From: Akkermansiaceae bacterium UBA2367
GTDB taxonomy: Bacteria > Verrucomicrobiota > Verrucomicrobiia > Verrucomicrobiales > DEV007
Length of the DNA: 44,187 nt
Reading direction: 5' to 3'
Assembly: GCA_002344525.1 (NCBI GenBank)
Contig: DDTJ01000062.1
Coordinates: 55,625 to 99,811 of the forward strand
Shown here: one piece after another, positions 26,140 to 33,805 of the stretch
Layout of the letters: each line of letters starts with the position of its first letter
How positions within the stretch are numbered: position 1 is the stretch's first letter
Translations under genes and position numbers: made by a program
The notes under the pieces: model-generated
The model's database searches: none
What the model was told of the DNA's origin: nothing
Seen by the model: only the letters and a program-made list of their open reading frames with translations

Positions 26140-27462
26140 TCAGCTTTCCCCGTCTTCGGACGCCTTTCCTCCGCGCACGAAGAGGAAATAGACGAGCACG
26201 CCGAGTCCGAGCGTGCCGAGGCCATAGAGGAATTCGACCGTCTTCTGCTGGATCTGGAACCAGAGCACATAGAGGCTCACCGCGCCGAAAATCAGCGGCG
26301 TGACCGGATAGCCCCATGCCTTGTAGGGACGCGCGAGGTCGGGTCGGCGGATGCGCAGCACGACCACGCCGATCACGACCATCATCGAGCAGATCGTCAG
26401 CAAGGCTTGCACGTAGTTGATGAGTTGCTCGAAGGTCGCGGAGGCCACGAGGATCAGCACGACAACCGCTTGCAGGATCACGGCGAGTGCGGGCACGCCG
26501 TTTCGGTTCGTGAGTCCGAGGAAGCGGAACCTGCGGTGGTCGCGACCGATCGCGGCGGTGACGCGCGGCCCCGCCCAAGTCATCGAGCTGATCGTCGAGA
26601 TCAAGCCGAAGCTGATGAGGATGCCCATGACCATGCCGCCTTTCGGGCCGAGGATGGACTCCGCCGCGATGAGGCCGACCTCGGCCTGCCCCGCCATTTT
26701 CTCGATCGGCGTCGCGTAGAGGAAGGCCGCGTTGATGAAGACGTAGAGCACCGTGACGATGGCCGTGCCGACGAGGAGAGCGAGGGGGACGGTCCTCTCG
26801 GGTCGGCGCACCTCGTCCATCATGTAGGTCGCCGCGTTCCAGCCCGTGTAGGCGTAGAGCACGTAGACGAGGGAAATGGCGAAGCCGCCCGAGGCGATGA
26901 GCGCCCCGTCGCCCTCTTTCGGCAGGAAGGAGATCGGCTGGGCCGTGCCGAGCACGAAGGCGAGCGTGCCGAGCACGAGGATGAGCGCGACCTTCGCGTA
27001 GGTGAAGCCCGACTGGAAGAGGCCGATGCTGCTCAGCTTGCCGAGGTGGACGAGGGTGACGAGCAGCACCACCGGGACGCCGAACCAGAAAGCGGAATAG
27101 CCCGTGATGCTACCGAGGTAGCCGCCGAGCAAAGCCGCGTTCGCCGCCACCGGAGCGGCGAAGCCCACCGTCACCGAGAGCCAGCCCGCGAGGAAGCCGA
27201 GGGCGGGATGCCACGCTTTCGAAAGGAGATGATATTCCCCGCCCGACTTCGGAAAGATCGAGGCCAGTTCGGCGTAGCAGACCGCCCCGCAGAAGGAGAC
27301 GATCCCGCCCACGAGCCAGAGGACCATGATGGGGAAGCCCGAGGGGATGCCCGCGACTTGGAAGCCGAGGCTGCCGAAGACCCCCGTGCCGATCATGTTC
27401 GCGACGACGATGGCGATGGCGGTGGCGAGTCCGACTTTGGCGGGAGCGGGGGGGGAGGACAT
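26140..27462 (-). CDS. APC-superfamily amino-acid permease
   Basis: 440 residues with about 12 hydrophobic segments. The first helix carries the APC substrate/Na-site motif ATAIAIVVANMIGTGVFGSL, and the consensus segment GGEYHLLSKAWHPALGFLAG follows helix 2. The middle has YAYTGWNAATYMMDEVRRPE, the classical APC loop before helix 7. A C-terminal RIRRPDLARPYKAWGYP segment is typical of the LAT/basic-amino-acid-antiporter-like (APA/LAT) branch. It should import or exchange amino acids in the inner membrane; the substrate is not deducible. ATG 27460-27462 fits. It reads toward the sensor genes, with a 118-bp gap to the kinase start. Confidence 0.93.
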   Translation of the reverse strand: MSSPPAPAKVGLATAIAIVVANMIGTGVFGSLGFQVAGIPSGFPIMVLWLVGGIVSFCGAVCYAELASIFPKSGGEYHLLSKAWHPALGFLAGWLSVTVGFAAPVAANAALLGGYLGSITGYSAFWFGVPVVLLVTLVHLGKLSSIGLFQSGFTYAKVALILVLGTLAFVLGTAQPISFLPKEGDGALIASGGFAISLVYVLYAYTGWNAATYMMDEVRRPERTVPLALLVGTAIVTVLYVFINAAFLYATPIEKMAGQAEVGLIAAESILGPKGGMVMGILISFGLISTISSMTWAGPRVTAAIGRDHRRFRFLGLTNRNGVPALAVILQAVVVLILVASATFEQLINYVQALLTICSMMVVIGVVVLRIRRPDLARPYKAWGYPVTPLIFGAVSLYVLWFQIQQKTVEFLYGLGTLGLGVLVYFLFVRGGKASEDGES

Positions 27463-27595
27463 GGGGAAATCGGGGAGGTGATATGGATCATTCGGAAGGC
27501 CTGCTTGCGGCGAAGCCCGGAATTCGGGTGCCGCTTGTCATGCCGAAGGACGAGGAACCGGATTCTCCACTGATTTTCCTCGTAGAGAAAGTGAT

Positions 27596-27659
27596 ACTGA
27601 TAGGAATTTCCTTTTCAGCCCCTCGCGCCTCCTTCCCACCGGAGGTCGGGGTCGGAGGG
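27596..27659. repeat. Diverged copy of the 70-bp repeat family
   Basis: ACTGATAGGAATTTCC... to ...GGTCGGGGTCGGAGGG aligns along its length with the four identical 70-bp repeats of the phage region, at roughly 80 percent identity by eye. It abuts MITE copy B. The gene-free stretch 27463-27909 consists of this copy, the MITE and about 130 bp in which I see nothing. Confidence 0.65.
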
Positions 27660-27676
27660 CGGGCCCTCCTTCTCAA

Positions 27677-27904
27677 CGGGGCTTACGCATGAATCGTCGC
27701 AGAAAAGACTGCGAGTCCTGAATTTCTGAAATTCACATCAAACGATATAGAATCGAGACGCCGCGAGAACGGAGCCTCGTAGCGAAGTTCGGGAGAGCTT
27801 CGGCGGGCGTCCCTTGGGCTCCGGAGGGAAGAAGTTCTCAACGAATTTTTCTACATACGAGCACCGTCGGCCCGATGTGCCAGCACTCCCATGCGTAAGC
27901 CCCA
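27677..27904. mobile_element. MITE-like element, copy B, with 9-bp target duplication
   Basis: Perfect 14-bp terminal inverted repeats GGGGCTTACGCATG (27678-27691) and CATGCGTAAGCCCC (27890-27903) bound 228 bp. CCTTCTCAA occurs directly outside both ends (27668-27676 and 27905-27913), as expected for a 9-bp target-site duplication. Its interior aligns with copy A at 21214-21435. It has no coding capacity. Confidence 0.82.
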
Positions 27905-27909
27905 CCTTC

Positions 27910-28215
27910 TCAAAGGGCGAAGGCCCCGCTCACGGGTAGCGGGTGTGGCGTCCCGTCGATGTCGGCGGGCAGGAGATGGCGGAGGTCGGCGCGGTCGAAG
28001 GGGGCCTCGGGGGCGGGTTTGTCCTCGTGTGCCGACGCATCCCAAGCGAGTCCTGGCAGGTCCAGCTCAAGGCTGCGACCGACGGGGTTGCCGTGCTTGT
28101 TCCCGAAGCCTAGGAGGACGTTGCCTGAAATCGTTTCGCCCTCGCTCCCGTTCGTGAAGAGGAGGGCGTTTCCCTCGCGGGAATAGAGGGCGTTGTTGGC
28201 CAGGTCCATACCCTC
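27910..28215 (-). pseudogene. C-terminal remnant of a right-handed beta-helix protein
   Basis: The minus frame reads GMDLANNALYSREGNALLFT then NGSEGETISGNVLLG, the NxLxxxxGxxIxxxxxxxxxxxxNNxxxG rhythm of parallel beta-helix (pectate-lyase-like) repeats. A Pro-rich tail follows, ending at 27910 beside the MITE. No N-terminal part or signal peptide exists: upstream of about 28215 the sequence belongs to another remnant. The stop codon overlaps the MITE target duplication. It is an exported polysaccharide-associated protein fragment at best. Confidence 0.5.
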
Positions 28216-28222
28216 ACGCTCG

Positions 28223-28318
28223 TTCCAGAACATCGCCTACTCCATCGCCCACGCCTCGCGGCGCTACTGCGACCAGTTTCTGAACTTCGCCGACCGGCAT
28301 TATGGCCGGGTTCGCTGA
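28223..28318 (+). pseudogene. Unidentified C-terminal gene remnant
   Basis: The plus frame reads FQNIAYSIAHASRRYCDQFL then NFADRHYGRVR and a TGA at 28316-28318, with the look of a real protein end (amphipathic, Arg/Tyr-rich) but no start codon or upstream body. It meets the beta-helix remnant of the opposite strand at about 28215-28223, so two broken genes are joined here. I do not recognise the family. Confidence 0.35.
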
Positions 28319-28340
28319 GCGATCACCCGAACAGTTTCGA

Positions 28341-29738
28341 TCAGGCGTCGGCGACTTGGTCCCGCCCGCTTTTCTTGGCTTGGTAGAGGGCTTCGTCCGC
28401 GATGGAGATCAAGGCTTCCAAAGAAGTCGCCGCAGAGTCGGATTGGGAGGCCACACCGATGCTGACCGTGATCGGCAAGGTGCCGCCGCCCTTCAGGGGA
28501 AAGGGCGTGGTTTTCACTCCGCGGTGGAGTCGCCCGGCGATTTCCAAGGCTTCGGGAAGGGCCGTCCGGGGCAGGACCACTCCGAACTCTTCGCCGCCCA
28601 GCCGACCGAACACGTCGCCCTCGCGCAGCGCCGCCGACACGGCAGCGGCGAAAGCGGCCAGCACCTTGTCGCCCGCGGCATGCCCGTGGCGGTCGTTGAT
28701 TTTTTTGAAATGATCGATGTCCAGCATCAGCACCGTCAGAGGCTCCCGTGCCGCAACGGACTGCGACAGCAGCTCGCCGGCCCGGTCCAGAAAGGCTTTC
28801 CGCGCCAAGGCGCGGGTCAGGGAATCGCGGGTCGCGGCATCGTGCAGCCTTTCCAGCAGATGGTTCTGGACCCTGTTGATGCTCGCCACCGTCAAGGGAC
28901 CGAGCGAGAGCAGCGTGATTCCGAGGCGCAGCGACGTCATCGAATACATGAAGTCGTCCATCAGCGGCACATGCAGGAATCCCGCCGAGATCGCGATCAT
29001 CAGCCACGAGCACAGCAGCATCGTGAGCAGGGCGGACGTGAACAGGTTGTAGCTGAGCGCGCACCACAGCAAGGCGGGAATCGGGAAGGCAATGGCACCG
29101 GGGCCTCCCACGAGCGACCCCGCGACGACGGACGCCGCCAACGCCAGCAGAGGCATGGCCTTCTTCCACGGAAATTTTCTTTCTGCCGGGGACCGGATGA
29201 GAGAGGACCGGACTGCGGAGAAGCTCGGTGCAGTGAACAGCATCGGCAGGATGACGATGCTGTTGACCAGTTCCGTGGCGAACCAGAGCCAGAACCCCTC
29301 CACCCAGGACTTTTCGAACAGGACGGGACCGGCGCCGCTGCCCACCACGGCGGCGGCCAGAGAGGCGGTCGCGCAGATGGCGAACAAGCGGAGAACCGAA
29401 AGCGGACTTTGCAGGTGCAAATCTGTTTCCGGCCGCCGCCGGAACAAGAGATAGCCTGTGACGACGCTAGTCAAGTTGCCGACGGTCAACCAGAGGGTGA
29501 CGAGAAAACCTCCCCCTGTGATCAAATCGGCAGCGAAATAACCGACCACCGCCGCTGTCCAGCCTGCGGGCGACGCCAAGCGCGGATAGCGGGTCATGAC
29601 CCCGAGCAAGAGGGCGTTGGCTGGCCAAAAGGCAGCCAGAAAGTCGTAGGGGCGCGTCAGAATGCCGAACAAGGAAGCGAGAAAGACGACTCCCGCGACG
29701 ATCAAGGCGTTTCCAAGCGATTTCCGAAGCGGCGGCAT
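28341..29738 (-). CDS. MASE1-GGDEF diguanylate cyclase
   Basis: 465 residues from ATG 29736-29738. The N-terminal half has about eight hydrophobic segments with the MASE1 signature FWPANALLLG (37-46), an integral-membrane sensor domain. The GGDEF domain (about 300-460) has the active-site GGEEF at 381-385, the metal Asp in VLMLDIDHFKKINDRHGHAA, and an inhibitory I-site RxxD (REGD, 372-375). It should make cyclic-di-GMP from two GTP with product feedback. There is no EAL domain. It starts 10 bp after the small CxC protein gene, in a likely three-gene unit with the PAS receptor. Confidence 0.93.
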   Translation of the reverse strand: MPPLRKSLGNALIVAGVVFLASLFGILTRPYDFLAAFWPANALLLGVMTRYPRLASPAGWTAAVVGYFAADLITGGGFLVTLWLTVGNLTSVVTGYLLFRRRPETDLHLQSPLSVLRLFAICATASLAAAVVGSGAGPVLFEKSWVEGFWLWFATELVNSIVILPMLFTAPSFSAVRSSLIRSPAERKFPWKKAMPLLALAASVVAGSLVGGPGAIAFPIPALLWCALSYNLFTSALLTMLLCSWLMIAISAGFLHVPLMDDFMYSMTSLRLGITLLSLGPLTVASINRVQNHLLERLHDAATRDSLTRALARKAFLDRAGELLSQSVAAREPLTVLMLDIDHFKKINDRHGHAAGDKVLAAFAAAVSAALREGDVFGRLGGEEFGVVLPRTALPEALEIAGRLHRGVKTTPFPLKGGGTLPITVSIGVASQSDSAATSLEALISIADEALYQAKKSGRDQVADA

Positions 29739-29748
29739 AGACAATTCG

Positions 29749-30252
29749 TCACGCACCTTGCCGCCCGAGCAGTTTGGCCCGCGCCTCGGCAATGCTGAAG
29801 TTTTGCTGTTGGAGCTTTCGCAGCTCCTCGCCGAAGCGTTCCCGGCGCAAGCGGCCCTGCTCGCTGGTGTCGCGACGGTCCGAGCACAAGATCATCATGG
29901 TGCTGCCGCACTGGCAGTTCCTCCAGAGACCGATGGTGTGTTCGCGATACCAGGACGTCTCGTTCAAGCCGGAGCCTCCGGGAACAGGTGTGGTGTCCTT
30001 CACGAACTGCTCCAAGCTCGGATAATGCTTGGAGCAGGAACAGGTCTGGGGGAAGCCGGACTCGTCCAATGCGATCAGCCCTTGGTAGAATCCGTCGGGG
30101 GAGGGAGGGGTTTCACTCAAAGGAGGGCGAGGTAAACTGCTGGAAATCCACTTTTCCGACCCTCCGTACCCCTCGCACGGGAGGACCAAAGCGGGAGGAA
30201 GGGCGAATCCCCTTCTTTGGTGGATTTTCTCCGAACCTCGGGCCTTTGTCAA
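29749..30252 (-). CDS. Small CxC...CxC protein linked to the diguanylate cyclase
   Basis: Up to 167 residues from a TTG at 30250-30252; the start is uncertain and the first 45 residues look non-coding, so a start at the TTG near residue 48 is possible. The core reads FYQGLIALDESGFPQTCSCS with KHYPSLEQFVKDTTPVPGGS, then WRNCQCGSTMMILCSDRRDT and RRRERFGEELRKL. Two CxC pairs (CSC, CQC) suggest a small zinc-ribbon-like metal site. I do not know a named family. It sits 33 bp after the PAS receptor and 10 bp before the cyclase, so a role in controlling the cyclase is inferred from position only. Confidence 0.6.
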   Translation of the reverse strand: MTKARGSEKIHQRRGFALPPALVLPCEGYGGSEKWISSSLPRPPLSETPPSPDGFYQGLIALDESGFPQTCSCSKHYPSLEQFVKDTTPVPGGSGLNETSWYREHTIGLWRNCQCGSTMMILCSDRRDTSEQGRLRRERFGEELRKLQQQNFSIAEARAKLLGRQGA

Positions 30253-30285
30253 CTACGGGGCGGTCCCGGAACGCTTGGAGCTCCG

Positions 30286-31662
30286 TCAGGAATCGCCGCC
30301 TGCTCCCGAAAACCCGAACGCCCTCCACTCGATCCCGATTGCCGTCCCGGCCTCGTCCTCCAGCAGGCGGATCGAGCATCGGCAGTGGCAGGGCGAGCCG
30401 TCGGCGCGGACGAATTCGACGGGATGGTCGCGCAGGCTCCCCTCCTCGCGAAGCCGCCCGGCGAGTCGGGAGAAATCCTCGGGCCGGCGCAGGAAGGCCG
30501 CGATGCCGAGCCGCTCGACCACCGTGCGCGATCCGATCCCCAGCATCGTCACCGCCGTCTCGTTGACGAATTGGATCCTCCCGTCCTCCTGCGTGAGGAG
30601 GTAGGCGTCCTCCATCGTTTCAAAGAGGTGCCGGAATCGCTCCTCGCTGCGCCGCAAGGACTCCTCCACCGCCTGCCGCCTCTCGAGCTCCTGGCCGAGG
30701 CGGCGGTTCCACAACGCGACGAGGCCGATCCCGGCGATGGCGATGCCCGCGACAACCGCCGCGACGAAGAGAACGCGCCGCCAGTCCCACAGGCGCGAGA
30801 GATCGACGAGGACCCATCTCTCGTAGATCGCGAGGCGCTCCGCCTCCGTCACGCTCGCCAGCGACTTCTCCAGGATGGCATGCAGCGCGGGGAGATCCTC
30901 CCGCACTCCGAAGGCCGGATCGAAATGGTAGGGCGTCGTCCCGGCGATCTTGAGATTGCCGAGTCCGTTGGTGCGGATGAGATGCGCGGCGACCCCGAGG
31001 TTCTCCACCATCGCGTCGGCCCGCCCCTCCGAGACGAGACGCAGAGCCTCCAGGGAAGTCCCGGTGCGGACGAGGCGGACCTTCGGGAAATGCTGCTCGA
31101 TGTGGACCGTCGGCGCATAGGCGGAGGGACCTGCGAGGACGAGGCCGTCGCGCTGGATCTGCTCGAGCGAGGCGTGGAAAGGGCCGTCCGTGCGCATGAT
31201 CAGCGCCACGGGGAAGGAGGCGTAGGGCCGCGTGTAGCGGACTCCGAGCGGACGTTCCGGCAGATCGGCGATGCCCGAGACGAAGTCGATCTCGCCCTTT
31301 CGCAGCTTGGCCAGGGTGTCGCCCCACGACTCCGTCGGCACGTATTCGAAGCGTATGCCGAGACGCTTGCCGAAAAGCTCGATCATGTCCTGGTCGACGC
31401 CTTCGATCCGGTCGCCCGACCGCACCGAGAACGGAAGCCACGAAGGGTCGGCGCCGAAGCGGATCACGGGGCGGGAGCGCAGCCACTCGGCCTCCTCCGG
31501 CGAAAGATCGGAGGGGAGAGCCTCGGCGGCCGCTCCGGACGGCACGGACGGGAGGATGCCGGCCAACAGCAGGAACAGCGCAACGACCGGCACGCCGAAA
31601 GCCCCGAACGGTGCGGATGGCTTCGGCATCCCGGTTCGTCTGGAAGCGGCGGTCGCGAACAT
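30286..31662 (-). CDS. Periplasmic-binding (SBP_bac_3)-TM-PAS receptor without output domain
   Basis: 458 residues from ATG 31660-31662; ATG 31629 is an alternative and a much longer frame to 31857 lacks coding character. Signal sequence at about 17-46, extracellular solute-binding family 3 domain at about 64-285 (IRFGADPSWLPFSV, GVDQDMIELFGKRLGIRFEY, GEIDFVSGIA, RTGTSLEALRLVSEGRADAM), transmembrane helix 296-318, coiled coil 325-345, PAS about 341-448. The protein ends right after the PAS (EWRAFGFSGAGGDS) where such receptors normally continue into a kinase or GGDEF domain. It may signal through the next two gene products, or it is a truncated gene. Confidence 0.82.
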   Translation of the reverse strand: MFATAASRRTGMPKPSAPFGAFGVPVVALFLLLAGILPSVPSGAAAEALPSDLSPEEAEWLRSRPVIRFGADPSWLPFSVRSGDRIEGVDQDMIELFGKRLGIRFEYVPTESWGDTLAKLRKGEIDFVSGIADLPERPLGVRYTRPYASFPVALIMRTDGPFHASLEQIQRDGLVLAGPSAYAPTVHIEQHFPKVRLVRTGTSLEALRLVSEGRADAMVENLGVAAHLIRTNGLGNLKIAGTTPYHFDPAFGVREDLPALHAILEKSLASVTEAERLAIYERWVLVDLSRLWDWRRVLFVAAVVAGIAIAGIGLVALWNRRLGQELERRQAVEESLRRSEERFRHLFETMEDAYLLTQEDGRIQFVNETAVTMLGIGSRTVVERLGIAAFLRRPEDFSRLAGRLREEGSLRDHPVEFVRADGSPCHCRCSIRLLEDEAGTAIGIEWRAFGFSGAGGDS

Positions 31663-31877
31663 CACTGCTGAATTGCTGGGAAATGACCTTTCAAGCCTCT
31701 GGCTCCTCCTCCGCCGGGGCGGGAGAGATTGGAAGCGTGCGGGGTAGAGTGGCCCGATCTGCCCCTTTGCGTCAAGATTTTTCGGGCGGAATCGGAGGTT
31801 TGCCTTCAAGCGTGGCCGATTGGGTGACGGGCATTTCTGCGACGTTGCCGAGGCCAACGGCGGCCATCGTTTGCGTT

Positions 31878-32265
31878 ATTTGAAATTGGTTCCCTGACCC
31901 GCTTGCCCTACAACCTGATCAAGGCCCTTCAAATCGAAGCGGCGCAAACCGGAGCGGTCCTTGTCGCCGAAATCGGCTTCAAGGGGACCCTCGATGTCAT
32001 CGGCGAGTTCCGGAGCGGCTTCCATGGACTGCAAAACCGGCCCCGCCTGCTGGTCCGCCGCCTGCTTCTCGTGAGCCAGCGGATCATCGAGCGCCTTGTC
32101 ATCCCACGCCCCGGACGTCGCGAACCGAGAGCGGTCAAGCGACGGCCAAAACCCCACCAATACCTCACCTCCCACCGGAGCGTCTTCCGCGAACTTCTCC
32201 ACCGTTCACGTTACACCGTCGCCGCTTAATGCAGTGCCATTCGGGTCAGGGAACCAATTTCAAAT
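31878..32265. mobile_element. Internally deleted IS4-type element with perfect 24-bp inverted ends
   Basis: The terminal 24 bp at 31878-31901 and 32242-32265 are exact inverted copies (ends ATTTGAAATTGG... and ...CCAATTTCAAAT). The 388-bp element contains only the last 110 codons or so of an IS4-type transposase, fused directly to the left inverted repeat. The 5' two-thirds of the transposase are deleted while both ends are kept, making a MITE-like derivative that a full-length relative could mobilise. No target duplication is visible. Confidence 0.8.
31900..32229 (+). pseudogene. IS4-family transposase, C-terminal fragment
   Basis: The frame reads RLPYNLIKALQIEAA, then GFKGTLDVIGEFRSGF, then RPGRREPRAVKRRPKPHQYL and ends YTVAA. 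The YNLIxAL...FKGxL...RPxRxEPRxxKRRPKxYxxL series is characteristic of the C-terminus of IS4-group DDE transposases. The catalytic DD-E region is absent and upstream codons run straight into the left inverted repeat (SLTRLPYN). It cannot be an active transposase. Confidence 0.82.
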
Positions 32266-32461
32266 TCCCTCCTCCTCTTACGGCATCCGGTTCGTCTCTT
32301 CGGATTCCTCGTTCGGGATGGCGGCGATGCCGTAAGCCCGATTCCTTCCGAGCCTCATGCGCCGCCTTGGCCCATTCGTGGATGCGTTGGAGATCGTGTC
32401 CGTGCTCGGCGACGAGGGCGGCTCGTGCTTCCCTGACTTCTTCTATGATGGGGTTGTTCAT
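32246..32461 (-). CDS. Small partner of the PIN toxin, C-terminus altered by the IS remnant
   Basis: 71 residues from ATG 32459-32461, which overlaps the stop of the PIN gene (ATGA). The N-terminal 40 residues (MNNPIIEEVREARAALVAEH, GHDLQRIHEWAKAAHEARKE) look like the small helical proteins often encoded with this type of PIN protein. The last 25-30 residues are Arg-rich and encoded by a palindromic insertion (32277-32336). The final NLKLVP and stop lie inside the right end of the IS4-type element. The native C-terminus is therefore lost. A role as antitoxin or accessory is inferred from linkage only. Confidence 0.6.
   Translation of the reverse strand: MNNPIIEEVREARAALVAEHGHDLQRIHEWAKAAHEARKESGLRHRRHPERGIRRDEPDAVRGGGNLKLVP
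32277..32336. repeat. 60-bp palindromic insertion with CTTACGGCATC ends
   Basis: CTTACGGCATC (32277-32287) and GATGCCGTAAG (32326-32336) are perfect 11-bp inverted repeats around 38 bp. It lies within the 3' part of the small toxin-partner gene, 11 bp from the IS4-type element, and encodes that gene's Arg-rich tail. Confidence 0.6.
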
Positions 32462-32931
32462 GGCGTGGAGATCAAGGCATCCGGTGTGCAGACGATGGGA
32501 ACGTGGAGTCCGTGGTATTGGCAATATTCCATCAAATCCTTTTGGAGAACCGCATTCGCAAGATGGGTGCAGTTCCATGTGAGAAGGTAATCCATGCGGT
32601 GCAGGACCGCCAGACCAAGATGGGAGGCATCGGTGAATGCCTTCGGGGGAAGGCGGAAGAGCTTGATGATGTCCGCTTCCAAGGCGGGCAGGGTGGCCGG
32701 GATGTCCAGATCGGGAATGTCCGAGAGGAAGCTCAGCCGCCGCTTTGCCGCCGATGCATCGCCCCGGCTGGATTCGTCGATCGTGAAGACCGAAGTGAAG
32801 AGGCGAAAGCGCACCCGCTCGTTCCGCCACCAATGATGGGTGGCCTGCTGGTCCGCCGCAATCGAGGCGATACTGCTCGGCTTGGCTGCCAAGTAGCTGG
32901 GAATCGTGGTCTCGATGTAAACGGTCTGCAC
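32458..32931 (-). CDS. PIN-domain ribonuclease toxin (VapC-like)
   Basis: 157 residues from a GTG (32929-32931); the frame opens MQTVYIETTIPSYLAAKPSS, the usual first strand of this PIN subfamily, with Glu where many VapCs have Asp. Acidic residues follow in FTIDESSRGD and in TDASHLGLAVLHRMDYLLTW with NCTHLAN, the conserved C-terminal PIN motif. It is likely a metal-dependent RNase of a toxin-antitoxin pair. The usual upstream antitoxin is absent; a small gene overlaps it downstream. It looks intact although its neighbourhood is full of gene relics. Confidence 0.82.
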   Translation of the reverse strand: MQTVYIETTIPSYLAAKPSSIASIAADQQATHHWWRNERVRFRLFTSVFTIDESSRGDASAAKRRLSFLSDIPDLDIPATLPALEADIIKLFRLPPKAFTDASHLGLAVLHRMDYLLTWNCTHLANAVLQKDLMEYCQYHGLHVPIVCTPDALISTP

Positions 32932-32989
32932 AAGAAGGAGACTACCGTACGAAGCCGCGACGGTAAAGCGTAACGAACGGGCAAGCGAA

Positions 32990-33025
32990 GGGGTAGACGC
33001 CCCGGCGGTGCGTCCCTACCCTTTT
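32990..33025. repeat. Hairpin repeat GGGTAGACGC...GCGT-CC-CTACCC
   Basis: GGGTAG-ACGC (32991-33000) pairs with GCGT (33010-33013) and CTACCC (33016-33021), leaving a small bulge; TTTT follows on the plus strand. It lies between the PIN gene and the metH relic in a 107-bp gap with no gene. It may be a dispersed repeat or a terminator. Confidence 0.45.
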
Positions 33026-33038
33026 CTTCGTGGAGAGT

Positions 33039-33623
33039 TCACCCCTCCAAATTCGGCCCCAGCCACCTCTCCGCCAGCTCCAACTCCATCCCCTTCCGCG
33101 CGGCATACGCCTCCAACTGATCCCGCCCGATCTTCCCGACGCCGAAGTATCTGGCCGGCTCGTTGAAGAAATACAGCCCGCTCACGCTCGATCCGGGGAA
33201 CATGGCGTAGCTGGTGGTCAGCTCGATCCCGACCTTGGCCTTCACGTCGAGCAAGTCCCACAAGGTCGCCTTCTCGGTGTGGTCGGGGCAAGCGGGATAC
33301 CCGGCGGCGGGGCGGATGCCGCGATAGCGCTCGTCGATCAGCTCCTCGACGCCGAGATTCTCGCCGATGCCGAAGCCCATGAATCTCCGCACCTTGCGGT
33401 GGAGCCATTCGGCGGTTCCTTCGGCGAAGCGGTCGGCGAGGGCCTGGATGAGGATGGCGGTGTAGTCGTCGTGCTTGTCGCGGAAGGTCTTGGCATACTC
33501 CTCGACCTCGTTCCCGGCGGTGACGGCGAAGGCTCCGAGGTAGTCGGCGCGGCCGCTGTCGAGGGGGGCGACGAAGTCGGCGAGGCTCTGGAAGGGGGTG
33601 CCGGGCTGGACTTTCTCCTTCTG
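33039..33623 (-). pseudogene. metH: metH remnant A: activation domain of B12-dependent methionine synthase
   Basis: 194 codons of the C-terminal AdoMet-binding activation domain remain: FVAPLDSGRADYLGAFAVTA, AEGTAEWLHRKVRRFMG, GIRPAAGYPACPDHTEK (SAM-binding motif) and ELTTSYAMFPGSSVSGLYFF. An in-frame TAG stands directly upstream (33624-33626) and no start codon or upstream homocysteine, folate or cobalamin domains exist; full MetH is about 1200 residues. This piece cannot make methionine. With an intact metE at 9.9-12.2 kb, loss of this metH copy would not cause auxotrophy; an intact copy elsewhere cannot be excluded. Confidence 0.85.
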
Positions 33624-33643
33624 CTAGATCGACAGATTGCCTG

Positions 33644-33799
33644 TCACCGGGAACTGAAGAAATACAATCCGCTCATCGACGATCCGGGGAACATGGCGTA
33701 GCCGGTGGTCAGCTCGACGCCGGCCTTGGCCTTCACGTCGAGCAGCTCGCACAGGGGCGCCTTCGCGGTGCAGTCGGGACAGGCGGGGCGGCCTGTCGT
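33644..33799 (-). pseudogene. metH: metH remnant B: second, shorter activation-domain fragment
   Basis: About 50 codons read GRPACPDCTAKAPLCELLDV, KAKAGVELTTGYAMFPGSSM and SGLYFFSSR then TGA. This repeats the central part of remnant A (GYPACPDHTEKATLWDLLDV...) with clear divergence, so it comes from a different metH copy or an old duplication. Its left part stops abruptly and its right edge abuts the stop codon of the REP-associated transposase at 33806. Confidence 0.75.
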
Positions 33800-33805
33800 C
33801 GCGGA

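Noticed and set aside
28302..29798. 498-codon open frame antisense to the diguanylate cyclase
   Set aside because: Arg/Gln/Gly-rich shadow; the opposite strand carries GGEEF, I-site and MASE1 motifs.
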